64,000 bases of DNA, taken from IMG/VR virus record IMGVR_UViG_3300030419_008158, positions 62,001 through 126,000 of that record; one strand, given 5' to 3'. Of the stretch, positions 54,601 through 61,903 are shown piece by piece. The notes beneath the pieces were generated by a model, which ran no database searches, had not been told where the DNA came from, and saw nothing but the letters and a program-made list of their open reading frames with translations. Every line of letters starts with the position of its first letter. The first letter of the stretch is position 1. Source of the DNA: a virus. The translations under genes were made by a program, and so were the position numbers.

Positions 54601-55084
54601 CGCCTGTTGGATTTTTTGAAAGTGTCGGTGTGGTTGATCCTTTAAAGTCTTTTACTTCAATAAATGTTCCGGGAGAACTAGGGGAAGCAGATCCGCTAAA
54701 AGCAAGATAACCTGACCTTGAAGGGAACTGATTGTACACATACTTTTCAAATCCTGTCAAGCTATCAACAAATGCAACAATTTCGCTAAAAGTTCCGTCA
54801 AAAGGCATCTTGTTGATAATTTTATCGAAAGCTTTTTGAACTTTAGCTTCGGCACTATTAAAAAATGTATGATTTGAAAAATTAGAAAAATCTACATTGA
54901 GCTGCTGCGTACTTTTTAGTGCTGATCCTGGAGAGTCGTAACGAAATGTTCCTGTCAAAGGAGATGCTTTTTCATCAACACCCTCTAGAGTAACAGACCT
55001 GACGGGTGCGGAATTTTTTCGATTTCGACGAATGCCTGATTTAAAGAGCAGACTCTCTACACCCGTATTACTAGATCTGGCCAT
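51617..55084 (-). CDS. Baseplate wedge protein with P2 gpI-like and LamG-like domains
   Basis: An 1155-residue protein. Residues about 140-330 are LamG-like (SPFTLEFHFSVPG, FQHVAAVFDKSAGPGQLFLYRD, GALDDIRFWHKRKT). Residues about 465-610 resemble the P2 gpI tail protein: a QLLPWLSRYYGVDLPE segment followed later by LLSSRGTMASVRSLLSNLGI. A second LamG-like unit follows (ending GMLSSLRFYSKGLSEEE). gpI-type domains form the wedge core next to gpJ, the role of gp7 in T4. Gene order gp25-gp6-(519 residues)-this protein copies P2 W-J-I. Domain boundaries are estimates. Confidence 0.72.
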   Translation of the reverse strand: MARSSNTGVESLLFKSGIRRNRKNSAPVRSVTLEGVDEKASPLTGTFRYDSPGSALKSTQQLNVDFSNFSNHTFFNSAEAKVQKAFDKIINKMPFDGTFSEIVAFVDSLTGFEKYVYNQFPSRSGYLAFSGSASPSSPGTFIEVKDFKGSTTPTLSKNPTGEGVLDPKNSPFTLEFHFSVPGIANDNQIVFQKKSSNNGITVYLEESSSTETANLVMAVISGSQSLKTSMEITKGNFQHVAAVFDKSAGPGQLFLYRDAALESSSSFAAIGSIDFTTSPLYIGSGSSQTIAGTVMTPAETLSGALDDIRFWHKRKTQKEIRKQQYQEVFAQKDLKLLFRLNEPSGTFSGNGSNLVLDYSGNSLHSSISNFSMNQRSTDTFGSSPMSGESRASTISLFPSFSSLTSLNSSFLTEAKQYDASNPNIVTRLIPPHYLRDASSFEGFESENAGLSDDIGTAIDQPGGATVGQPQIIAAILFTFAESFDELKMFIDEFKRLLKVDVLTNETVSNQLLPWLSRYYGVDLPEMFGALSAEQFLDGKNVRQDRTTTTAIQTVQNMLWRRIFSDLPYLLSSRGTMASVRSLLSNLGISPNGPIRIREYGGSSIRNLGDSFIRRHEIAAMLNMSGTLADAGTVNPQGIDPGRPFLQSSFLSGSRTEPGKPEAWGTQGELGTSQVSDGYFTSGSWTFEGRYKFTNKISHTTKQSLVRIHTTGSLGNEHNVMYNCVARKPVPLSSITGSVTLFGRPNSVTDSEGLNLTLTGVDIFDGGKWQISFGRNRNDLIDTYTSSSYFLRASKFSPAGLEQFYTTSSYFDDGARNGTNYAQKFSENYNSSGTFLVIGSQSINTSSNAFLNDTVNNDYPESRYTTFTGMLSSLRFYSKGLSEEETKTHSKNFKSVGVKDPEANFSFVTNTSGSFQKLRLDVSLDQPITESDSSGEITGFDFSQNSNTFAGTGFESSKRVILPERFDFDVLSSNFQSGENPNKIRVRSYKSLENVRESGASFAPLHDIPQNEQPQDDNRVAVEISVTQGLNEDIMNIFSTLNALDNLIGSPELVFSQDYPSLRNLRRIYFNRLTKKVNFLSFFEFFKFFDDTIGDILEQMIPGDTRFLGSSYVIESHALERAKFSYKYYDLYLGEEDRGGKEVIRLQQIVGSLRKF

Positions 55085-56643
55085 TATCCCTTAACCTCAA
55101 AAATAGAATCTCTATTTTGCACCAAATAGCTAGTTCCACGATCTATAACATAGAAATCAAATGCGTAAGACCTTCCGGGAACTAGAGCTTGCATCTTGAA
55201 ATCAAAAAACATCCCTTCAGAGTCAGTGGATACTTTTGTCGAATTAGTCTTGTTATCGTAGGGAAGAATGATTTTTCCCGTAACTCGGTCGACGACCTGG
55301 TAGTAAATTTTTTCATATATTATGCTTTTTAGTGAGTAAGGCGTCTTTACAGGCGCGGAATTTTCGTTTATCAAATCGCGCCCGAATAGTTTGAATCTGA
55401 CTGTATCATCCTTGTTGTAAGATTTTTCCGCATTTGTTATGATCAATTGAGGCTCTCTAGACCCAAACTGTCCGGACTTTCTAGTCGGCTGCTTCATTAC
55501 AAATGTTCCAGTATGAAATGCCACAGTCCCATCAATTGACTTCCAATATGTTGTAAATTCAACTTCTCCTTTTTCTCTAAGGAGCTTGGAAATGCTGTCA
55601 CGCTTATTATAAAGACTGGAGTCAACAGACGATAAACCAAATGATGCTGAATATACTCCCGTCATATAATTTGTGCTTCCATCTGCCTTTATTGTTCCCT
55701 GGGAGTGCTGACTTCCCGTTACGTAATAATTGAACAAACCTTTTTTGAGATGCAGCACAAAACAATTTTGTCCTGATATTTCTGATAAAGAAGACCCACT
55801 TACCAAATTTGCCCTAGATGATCTAAGATAAGAATTTAAGAATAAAGTTCCGCTTGCATCAAAATAAAAATCCTGATGATTGTCTTGAATTGAGTCGTCA
55901 AATTTTACAAGAAGTCTGGGTCTGAGAAGTGGATTTGCAACATGTCTAGAAGCAAATCTTTTTACAAATCTTGTCTTAGTATCTGTCTCTTCTGATCCTG
56001 TATAGGATAGCCGAAAGCCAACATCTGGAATTTGTCCTGCAATAGTAGCTGAGACTAGATTGGTCACGTCTATCTGCAAGTCCTCTGTCCCTTTTTGGAA
56101 TAACTGCTTCTTCTCGAACGATACAACACCATTGCCGTCACTTAAGTTTCCGCTGGTGATATAATCAATATTAGTAGATGCTAAAAGTCCACCTGCATTT
56201 GCACCAGATGTATACCACAAATTGTTCTGGGTCGTATATGACGCAGTGACAAAATTTGAAACATGAACATCAGAAAATTTTCCCGTGTCTATTCCTTCAC
56301 CCTCATCAAATGTCTGTGAAAGCGGATAAACAGAAAGTGTAAAATTTCTCGGTATTGCATGACCGGTCATTATGTCTTTCATTTCAAGCGTTGCTCTAAA
56401 GGTGCTACTATTCAAGTCAATAATAGATCCCGTTAGATCGCTTATGGGAGATAGATCAAATCTTACCAGTGCTCTAGATATTTCTGTCTGTGACGATGTC
56501 CCGTTTAGTGTTGTTTCATTGTAAAGTTTGAAAAGATCTAGTGTTGCCGCTTGTCCTACATTAGCATCTTTAGCCCTGAAATCACCGTCAATTATCTTGT
56601 CTGTGATATATGTGTCTGAGCTGGCCGTACATATAATAATCAT
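55084..56643 (-). CDS. Beta-rich baseplate-associated structural protein
   Basis: Start ATG 56643 is chosen because TGAGGAAGAA precedes it immediately after the gp6 stop; the frame extends eight codons further upstream but without an SD. The product is 519 residues. It begins ICTASSDTYITDKIIDG, then NVGQAATLDLFK and SRALVRFDLSPI, the pattern of DNRLRE-type beta-sandwich domains. Repeated beta domains follow (TYWKSIDGTVAFHTGTFVM; IYEKIYYQVVDRVTGKIILP). Position between gp6 and the gpI-like protein makes a wedge accessory role likely. Confidence 0.72.
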   Translation of the reverse strand: MIIICTASSDTYITDKIIDGDFRAKDANVGQAATLDLFKLYNETTLNGTSSQTEISRALVRFDLSPISDLTGSIIDLNSSTFRATLEMKDIMTGHAIPRNFTLSVYPLSQTFDEGEGIDTGKFSDVHVSNFVTASYTTQNNLWYTSGANAGGLLASTNIDYITSGNLSDGNGVVSFEKKQLFQKGTEDLQIDVTNLVSATIAGQIPDVGFRLSYTGSEETDTKTRFVKRFASRHVANPLLRPRLLVKFDDSIQDNHQDFYFDASGTLFLNSYLRSSRANLVSGSSLSEISGQNCFVLHLKKGLFNYYVTGSQHSQGTIKADGSTNYMTGVYSASFGLSSVDSSLYNKRDSISKLLREKGEVEFTTYWKSIDGTVAFHTGTFVMKQPTRKSGQFGSREPQLIITNAEKSYNKDDTVRFKLFGRDLINENSAPVKTPYSLKSIIYEKIYYQVVDRVTGKIILPYDNKTNSTKVSTDSEGMFFDFKMQALVPGRSYAFDFYVIDRGTSYLVQNRDSIFEVKG

Positions 56644-56650
56644 TTCTTCC

Positions 56651-58495
56651 TCACACAGCTGTTCCAATTACATCAAACGAAGGAAACTTTAGCTCGAATA
56701 TTGATCCTCGATCAGGTATTATCATACCTTTTGTTTGACTTTGTTTAAAATCAAATGTATTGGTGTTATAAACCCTATCTTCAACTTGCCCAAATCGAGG
56801 AAATACTTGAAGATCGACAAGTGAGATAACAAAATTAGAATTGATAATAATGTTTGTAATGTCATCAATAATAATTGGCTGATCTATGTTGAAGTATTCC
56901 TTTTCAAAAGCCAGACTAATTGCTGAATTTATCGATGTAAGCACTTGATTTTTGTTGGCATTTTCTGCTACAAAAACGCTGTACTTAATTCCAAAGTTTA
57001 TTACCTTTGCATCCAAAATATCTACGGCATCACCTACCAAGCGAAGCTCATTTAAATAAGTGCTTACATTTTTTTTCAAAGAGTCAGGGGCCACGCCTAG
57101 GCTTCCGTCTTCATTTTTTGAAAGCACATAAACAAGTGCAGAACCGGGATTTATAGGATTGGGTGCTATAGATGCCCTATAGATTCTTCCAAACTCACTA
57201 GGTAGCGTATATAGACGCGCCAGTAAATCTTCTTTTGACACCACTCTTCTTTGAGATTTTCTTGCTGAAGTGATGCGGGCTTTTAAGTCAGTTAGTGTTG
57301 GAGCTTCATCGCCTCCCCTAGCAGATTCTGGATTTGTCACTAAAACTGATTGTCTTACAGTGAGCGCATCGGTTGCACTAGGATTTCTTCTAAATGTTAG
57401 CGAAAGAACATCTACTGACTCGATTGCGTTGGACGAGACATTGTGAGACAATCCTCCCCCATGTCTATATCTGACTGTTAAGTTTGTTCCGCGAGGACTT
57501 ATACCTAAAGTTTGCGTCTCTAAAAGTGATGCTGGATCTATGCTAAACCTAGGTACAACAGTCTTTCCATACAAATTGAGAGAAAGCTCGCTGGGATCGG
57601 GTATAATGTCATCGTCAAGTGTTCCTGCATTGCCGCTTCCAAACCTTACAGTAGTCAATTGAGTTGTTGGGTCATAGCGTCGAGTAAATCGATAGGGTGC
57701 TGCTATGACTCTCATAAAATAGGGGACCTGTGATGCATCTGCTGTTTGATTTTTTGTCTTTAGAAATACAGTATCTTCGCTCAAAGATGACACTTCATAA
57801 TATGTGTTAGAATCAGTATCTTTGATAGACAGAATAGCAGTGATAAATTTTTGTGATAAAGTAAACTCTCTAAATGGTACAAATGTATCTGACACTGTTA
57901 TAGTTTCTGTCGTTTCCTCTCCTGAGACTGCTATTACGTCCCTGGAGACTTTAAATGATTTTGGTTGGCCATTGGCCTCTGTAGCAGATATTATGTAGCT
58001 GGCTAAAAAATTACCGTCTTCGTCTTGCTCAGAAAAATCTATGTCTTCTGTCGTGGTAAATGTTACACCTGTAAAAGAAGATGTTTGTGTTCCTGCCAAT
58101 ATTACGGGCATTGCGCTTCTTTTAGGCAAATACAGACCATTGACCTGCTCAGCAGGAACTGTTATTGTAAATTTTAAACTTACAACAGACGGAGATGCCC
58201 CAACTATGTCGACTCCCGCATTTCTTAGGTGTGTGATAATGCTGTCAGACTCAACTGCCCGCAGAGGGTCAAGTTCTCTGAAGGCGTGGTCTAAATAAAA
58301 ACTTAGTGAATCACCAACTGTTGCTGCAAAATCCAAAAACATTCCGCCAACTGATGGTTCAGAAAAGTCCTGGATTTTATCCGGAAAGTATGTTCTAGCT
58401 GTATCTAAAAGCTGCGCTCGTATTGTCTCAAAATCTCGAGCAATATACGTTCTATTTTGCTCTTTTTTTATCTTTTTCTTTACTTGAAATGCCAT
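56651..58495 (-). CDS. 6: Baseplate wedge protein (gp6 / P2 gpJ-like)
   Basis: A 614-residue protein. The N-terminus has the gp6/J entry motif: DFETIRAQLLDTARTYFPD, then VGGMFLDFAATVGDSLSFYLD. The central J-like core has SARGGDEAPTLTDLKARI and a VVSKEDLLARL helix near residue 405, followed by a beta-alpha region used for dimer contacts. gp6 forms the ring around the hub that transmits the contraction signal. T4 gp6 has 660 residues. It starts at the gp25 stop (TAATG) and is probably coupled to it. Confidence 0.92.
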   Translation of the reverse strand: MAFQVKKKIKKEQNRTYIARDFETIRAQLLDTARTYFPDKIQDFSEPSVGGMFLDFAATVGDSLSFYLDHAFRELDPLRAVESDSIITHLRNAGVDIVGASPSVVSLKFTITVPAEQVNGLYLPKRSAMPVILAGTQTSSFTGVTFTTTEDIDFSEQDEDGNFLASYIISATEANGQPKSFKVSRDVIAVSGEETTETITVSDTFVPFREFTLSQKFITAILSIKDTDSNTYYEVSSLSEDTVFLKTKNQTADASQVPYFMRVIAAPYRFTRRYDPTTQLTTVRFGSGNAGTLDDDIIPDPSELSLNLYGKTVVPRFSIDPASLLETQTLGISPRGTNLTVRYRHGGGLSHNVSSNAIESVDVLSLTFRRNPSATDALTVRQSVLVTNPESARGGDEAPTLTDLKARITSARKSQRRVVSKEDLLARLYTLPSEFGRIYRASIAPNPINPGSALVYVLSKNEDGSLGVAPDSLKKNVSTYLNELRLVGDAVDILDAKVINFGIKYSVFVAENANKNQVLTSINSAISLAFEKEYFNIDQPIIIDDITNIIINSNFVISLVDLQVFPRFGQVEDRVYNTNTFDFKQSQTKGMIIPDRGSIFELKFPSFDVIGTAV

Positions 58496-58974
58496 TAGTT
58501 TGCCACCACGATTGAAACCTCTACTATCTGATTAGTTGCATTAATTGACGGGATCGAATACCCCACCTTTATTGTATTTACTATTACGTCTCCCTCCGGA
58601 GTTGCCGACGTTTCAAATGTTTCTAGCGAAACATAGGGCAAATATTTTGTAACAGCAGCAGAAATTCTTGCAAGTGCTTCTTCGATAACATCATTAGAAG
58701 TCATATCATAAGACAGCTCTTTTAAGTTCGCACCGTAGTCTGTAAGCATCAATCTCTCTCCGTGATTGGTGCTCAATAAATTTTTCATGTTATCCCGAAC
58801 TTGATCGACAAGTCTTTTTGACATCTTAAACATCGACTCTTCATCTTGCTCAAAAGAAATAGGCGTCAATATCCCTATGGGAAGACTTACAGCTGTGTCT
58901 TCCTTCATTGTCTGGACCTTACTTTGCAAGTTCCCAACAGATTTGAAATCGTATATTTTTTTAGCCTGTGCCAT
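58495..58974 (-). CDS. 25: Baseplate wedge protein gp25 (GPW/gp25 family)
   Basis: A 159-residue protein with the conserved block NLLSTNHGERLMLTDYGANL (about residues 67-86), the EPR-type core of this family that links the sheath/tube base to the wedge. The rest is compact alpha/beta as expected (T4 gp25 has 132 residues). ATG 58974 has AGCAGGAAAA upstream and an ATATTTAG motif 16 bases before it. It is followed directly by gp6, matching the W-J order of P2 and the 25-6 partnership in T4. Confidence 0.95.
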   Translation of the reverse strand: MAQAKKIYDFKSVGNLQSKVQTMKEDTAVSLPIGILTPISFEQDEESMFKMSKRLVDQVRDNMKNLLSTNHGERLMLTDYGANLKELSYDMTSNDVIEEALARISAAVTKYLPYVSLETFETSATPEGDVIVNTIKVGYSIPSINATNQIVEVSIVVAN

Positions 58975-58990
58975 TTTTCCTGCTCTTGGA

Positions 58991-58998
58991 CTAAATAT
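58991..58998 (-). promoter_or_regulatory. Junction motif ATATTTAG upstream of gp25
   Basis: The sense strand reads GGATATTTAGTCC in the 87-base gap before gp25, sixteen bases from its ATG. The motif's TAG is also the stop of a possible 23-codon frame that starts with GTG at 59062. Confidence 0.4.
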
Positions 58999-59062
58999 CC
59001 ATAAGTTCGACCTTCTTAATTGAACCGGGAATCTTTACATTGCAAGAAAGCAACAAGCTCAC
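58991..59062 (-). CDS. Possible 23-residue small open frame
   Basis: GTG 59062 overlaps the stop of the 188-residue gene (TAGTG, the same junction type used by the primase gene) and reads 23 codons to TAG. The second half (NVKIPGSIKKVELMDI) looks protein-like. There is no good SD. It could be a degraded gene end or a leader. Confidence 0.2.
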   Translation of the reverse strand: MSLLLSCNVKIPGSIKKVELMDI

Positions 59063-59628
59063 TATGTAAGCATACCTTGTGCATCCCCAGTTGCAGGAGA
59101 AGTAAATGCAGGAACAGGAGCACTCCCTGGTGGCGGACCCATAAATCCTGCAACCGTTACGTTTCCATCAATGTTGTACGTAGTAGTTACCTCTCCTGTT
59201 GCAGCAAATGCATGCACTCCATTTCCAATACCTTCTGCTAAGGTTCTTATGATGCCATCAGAGTCTGCGCCGTCTTTTTTGCCTTCTTCTCTTGAGTCAA
59301 TATGAGCACTTTCAATATCAGCAGCTAAATCTACGTCTGTTGAAAATTTCAAATCACCATTCGGGCCTTTTGCTGTTCCCGGTGAAACAGTGGCTCCGGC
59401 GCCAACAAGAGGAGGCAGTGCTGTAGCAACATGACCAGGCGGAATTATGTGATCAGTGACGACCTTGGCAGTCTCCATGTATTTTTTAATTGCTGCGGCT
59501 AACTCTTCAGAAAGAGTTTTGATAATTGCATCTGAGTCTGCACCTGTATTTTTTCCTTCATCTCTTGCAGTCTTATAGGCATTTTCAATATCAGTCAAAA
59601 GTGTTGATTTATCTAGTCCTTGACCCAT
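59062..59628 (-). CDS. Protein with two copies of a 45-residue repeat module
   Basis: A 188-residue protein. Residues 7-56 (LTDIENAYKTARDEG, TGADSDAIIKTLSEEL) and about 100-147 (LAADIESAHIDSREEG, DGADSDGIIRTLAEGI) are two copies of one helical module. They are separated by a Gly/Pro linker and followed by a Pro/Gly-rich tail. The upstream 85-residue gene carries a third copy. Placement between the spike-like protein and gp25 suggests a virion component at the baseplate centre. Function unknown. Spacing to gp25 is 87 bases. Confidence 0.72.
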   Translation of the reverse strand: MGQGLDKSTLLTDIENAYKTARDEGKNTGADSDAIIKTLSEELAAAIKKYMETAKVVTDHIIPPGHVATALPPLVGAGATVSPGTAKGPNGDLKFSTDVDLAADIESAHIDSREEGKKDGADSDGIIRTLAEGIGNGVHAFAATGEVTTTYNIDGNVTVAGFMGPPPGSAPVPAFTSPATGDAQGMLT

Positions 59629-59849
59629 TATGTAAGCTCTCCTGTGCCCGTTGTCGGCTGTGGAACCATGTTTCCACCTGGTGCAGTCTGCTGTGTTCCA
59701 GTTTGCCCTGTTGTGACCACCAAAGCAGACTTTGTGTATTTATCAATAGCCTCAGAAAGCTCAGTTGCAAGTGTTGTAATAATTCCATCAGAGTCGGCCC
59801 CCGTTTTCGCGCCTTCATCTCTTGCAGTCTTATAGGCATTTTCAATATC
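59555..59849 (-). repeat. 38-bp perfect direct repeat between module copies
   Basis: Bases 59555-59592 and 59812-59849 are identical over 38 positions (plus-strand ccttcatctcttgcagtctt onwards). They encode the DIENAYKTARDEG part of the module in the 188- and 85-residue genes. Identity at DNA level shows a recent duplication or ongoing conversion. Confidence 0.95.
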
Positions 59850-59885
59850 TGCAATTAGAGGTTCTATTGCTGCTGATAGTGGCAT
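59628..59885 (-). CDS. Single-copy version of the 45-residue repeat module
   Basis: An 85-residue protein. Residues 9-57 (LIADIENAYKTARDEG, TGADSDGIITTLATEL) are nearly identical to the first module of the next gene, followed by a Gly/Thr/Gln-rich tail. The SD (GGAG) lies inside the end of the spike-like gene, and the stop overlaps the next ATG, so all three are translated together. The module is helical with a conserved acidic GADSD loop that might bind a metal. I do not recognise a named family. Confidence 0.72.
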   Translation of the reverse strand: MPLSAAIEPLIADIENAYKTARDEGAKTGADSDGIITTLATELSEAIDKYTKSALVVTTGQTGTQQTAPGGNMVPQPTTGTGELT

Positions 59886-59887
59886 TT

Positions 59888-61516
59888 TTATTCTCCAAAG
59901 ATTCTTTCAGACTTAACTTCTGTTATTCTGGGCTTGAGAGTTCCAATTCCAGCTTTAAGATCTGTGGCTGCCTGAACTATCTGAGGAGATGGGGCGCCAA
60001 AGCCGGGTGTTGTATTTTTCAAAGCTGTGGCTGCGAACTTATCAATCTCTTTCATTAGATCGTTCCAAAGGTCTTCCAGCTCTTTGTATTTTATGTAAGG
60101 CTGGGCCTCGCCGTCTCCCGGACCTTTGCCTGCGCCTCCATCTTTTTTCTGTCGACCTAAAAATATTTTGCTTCCACTTATCTGTACAGTTCCATCTGAC
60201 TCGATATAGATGCATGCAAGATCTTTGTCCGGATCTCCTTCTTTGACAATTCTAATAGTCCCCTGGACCTTTTCTAGCTTGGTCGGCAACTTATTTTCAT
60301 ATGCTTTGGTAGGTAAATTTCGAGCAACTATTCTGATGTGATCCGACTTTACAGCGATACATGGTCCCGGGTCCACGGGCTTATAGTCAGTTGCAAATCC
60401 CTTTGCCACTATTTGATCTAGACCCAATTTTTTATCAATATCTGATTTTTCGGATGCATAAATTCTTGCTGCATCAACTACAAAGTCAGGGTCGCCTTCG
60501 CTAGGGTTGGTTTTTGGATTTCCTTGATCGGGCGGAGCGAAACCCTCGTTGGCATTTTCTTCGTCCCTATCTTGTGTTTCGCCTGGATTTTTATCAGTTT
60601 CAAATTTTTCCAGTGAATTCTTGACAACAAAGGGTTTTGTACTATTCTTTTCTCCGCCGGCTTGAGCTTTTTTTCTCTCTTTTTTTGCTTCGTCTGCATC
60701 TGGTTCAAAGTATCGCCCTCGCCCGACAACAACATCAATGGCACCAGATTTTTCAACCACCTTATCGCTAGAATTCGATTTTTCCCGGGCGTCAGGTCGA
60801 ACAACTGCATCGAACCCTCTGTCTGTCCCTAAAGAAATTGCTGTATTATTAGAACCCTGTATTACGAGATCACCCGGGCGATTTGTGAATCTGGGTACAG
60901 GCTCGATAGACATCTGGGCGTACTCTACTGCGTCAGAAATAACTTTTACAATAGCATCATTGAACCCACCGATTACATAGTCTTCCTTATCAGTAGGATC
61001 ATTTGGAAAGCCAGCAATTCTTTTATCGTCTACAGGTATCGAGGCAGATAGTTCACTTTTTGCTACTCTGGAAAAAGATGTCATGTTGACATCTTCATTT
61101 TCTAAATCTTCAGGCACCCTAGAAAGCCAGTAATATGTTCCTGCTCCTTTTGGTGCGATCGGAAGCTCTCTAAAAACCCATACTAGCTCACCTGGCTTTA
61201 TTGGCATTGAAAGATGGCTAGAAAAGAATGGATAGCAAATTAAATCTTGATCCACATCTTCAGATGAGCCGTCAGTTATAAGCCGACAGATAACTGAGTT
61301 TCTGGGAGCTTTGTAATAAAGTTTTTCCTGCCCTTTCAAAAGACCTTCAGGCGTTTCATCAAGTCTCAAAGAAGGATCACACAATGTCTGAATTACAACG
61401 CCTCTGTGAATTATCGGAGTCGAGGATAATTTCGTTATTGCATTTTCTGTTTCATTGAGCCCGCCGCCGCTCTTGGAAGACTTTCCGTAAACAGCTCTTG
61501 AAGCACCATCACTCAT
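59888..61516 (-). CDS. Baseplate hub/spike-like protein with OB-fold (gp5/gpV-like)
   Basis: A 542-residue protein. Residues about 70-150 look like an OB-fold (ICYPFFSSHLSMPIKPGELVWVF, then GTYYWLSRV). The middle is charged and disordered. The last 180 residues have short beta repeats (SDHIRIVARN, GTIRIVKEGD, ACIYIESDGTVQISGSKIFLG) like a beta-helical spike stalk, then YIKYKELEDLWNDL. This matches the general plan of gp5/VgrG/gpV spike proteins but without a lysozyme domain. It precedes gp25, as P2 V precedes W. ATG 61516 has GAGGGG upstream. Confidence 0.68.
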   Translation of the reverse strand: MSDGASRAVYGKSSKSGGGLNETENAITKLSSTPIIHRGVVIQTLCDPSLRLDETPEGLLKGQEKLYYKAPRNSVICRLITDGSSEDVDQDLICYPFFSSHLSMPIKPGELVWVFRELPIAPKGAGTYYWLSRVPEDLENEDVNMTSFSRVAKSELSASIPVDDKRIAGFPNDPTDKEDYVIGGFNDAIVKVISDAVEYAQMSIEPVPRFTNRPGDLVIQGSNNTAISLGTDRGFDAVVRPDAREKSNSSDKVVEKSGAIDVVVGRGRYFEPDADEAKKERKKAQAGGEKNSTKPFVVKNSLEKFETDKNPGETQDRDEENANEGFAPPDQGNPKTNPSEGDPDFVVDAARIYASEKSDIDKKLGLDQIVAKGFATDYKPVDPGPCIAVKSDHIRIVARNLPTKAYENKLPTKLEKVQGTIRIVKEGDPDKDLACIYIESDGTVQISGSKIFLGRQKKDGGAGKGPGDGEAQPYIKYKELEDLWNDLMKEIDKFAATALKNTTPGFGAPSPQIVQAATDLKAGIGTLKPRITEVKSERIFGE

Positions 61517-61517
61517 T

Positions 61518-61895
61518 TTACCCCTCTATTTTCTCAAAAATATCGTCTGCATTGACCATTTTTTGAGCTTCTATTTCTTTTGTCACCAATCCGGCAAGAG
61601 CAAGGAGCTGATCGTTGGCTTTTGTCATTCTTTCTAGATACTTTACAATAATCGGCCCTAAAGTCGAATGTTCAGCAGCAGTTCCGCCCAGCTCCTTAAA
61701 TGCCTGCGTAAAAAGTGCGCTAGCGCAAACTCTGTCATTTTTTGCATTATTATAAATTTCTAGCCACAAAAACATTTTTCTCTGGTCTAGATTTTCTACA
61801 TTGTCTAAAATCTCTTCAAACTCTGTTATTTTTTTATTTGCATCTTTGTCTGATTCCAGAAGTTTTTCGATTTTTTTTACATCTTGTGCTTTCAT
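61518..61895 (-). CDS. Hypothetical helical protein, possibly terminase small subunit
   Basis: ATG 61895 with AGG upstream is preferred over an in-frame TTG; the product is 125 residues. It is all-helical: an acidic N-terminal coiled coil, a central helix with CASALFTQAFKEL and a C-terminal helix with YLERMTKANDQLLALAGLV. That last pattern resembles the oligomerisation helices of T4-type gp16 (for example MTTTNREILKL), suggesting a small terminase. However, it is 36 kb from gp17. The assignment is tentative; a baseplate chaperone is an alternative. Confidence 0.7.
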   Translation of the reverse strand: MKAQDVKKIEKLLESDKDANKKITEFEEILDNVENLDQRKMFLWLEIYNNAKNDRVCASALFTQAFKELGGTAAEHSTLGPIIVKYLERMTKANDQLLALAGLVTKEIEAQKMVNADDIFEKIEG

Positions 61896-61903
61896 TTTCA
61901 AAC

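Noticed and set aside
60478-60810. Minus-strand Lys-rich frame of 110 codons
   Set aside because: Alternative frame within the charged linker of the spike-like gene; no SD and low-complexity composition.
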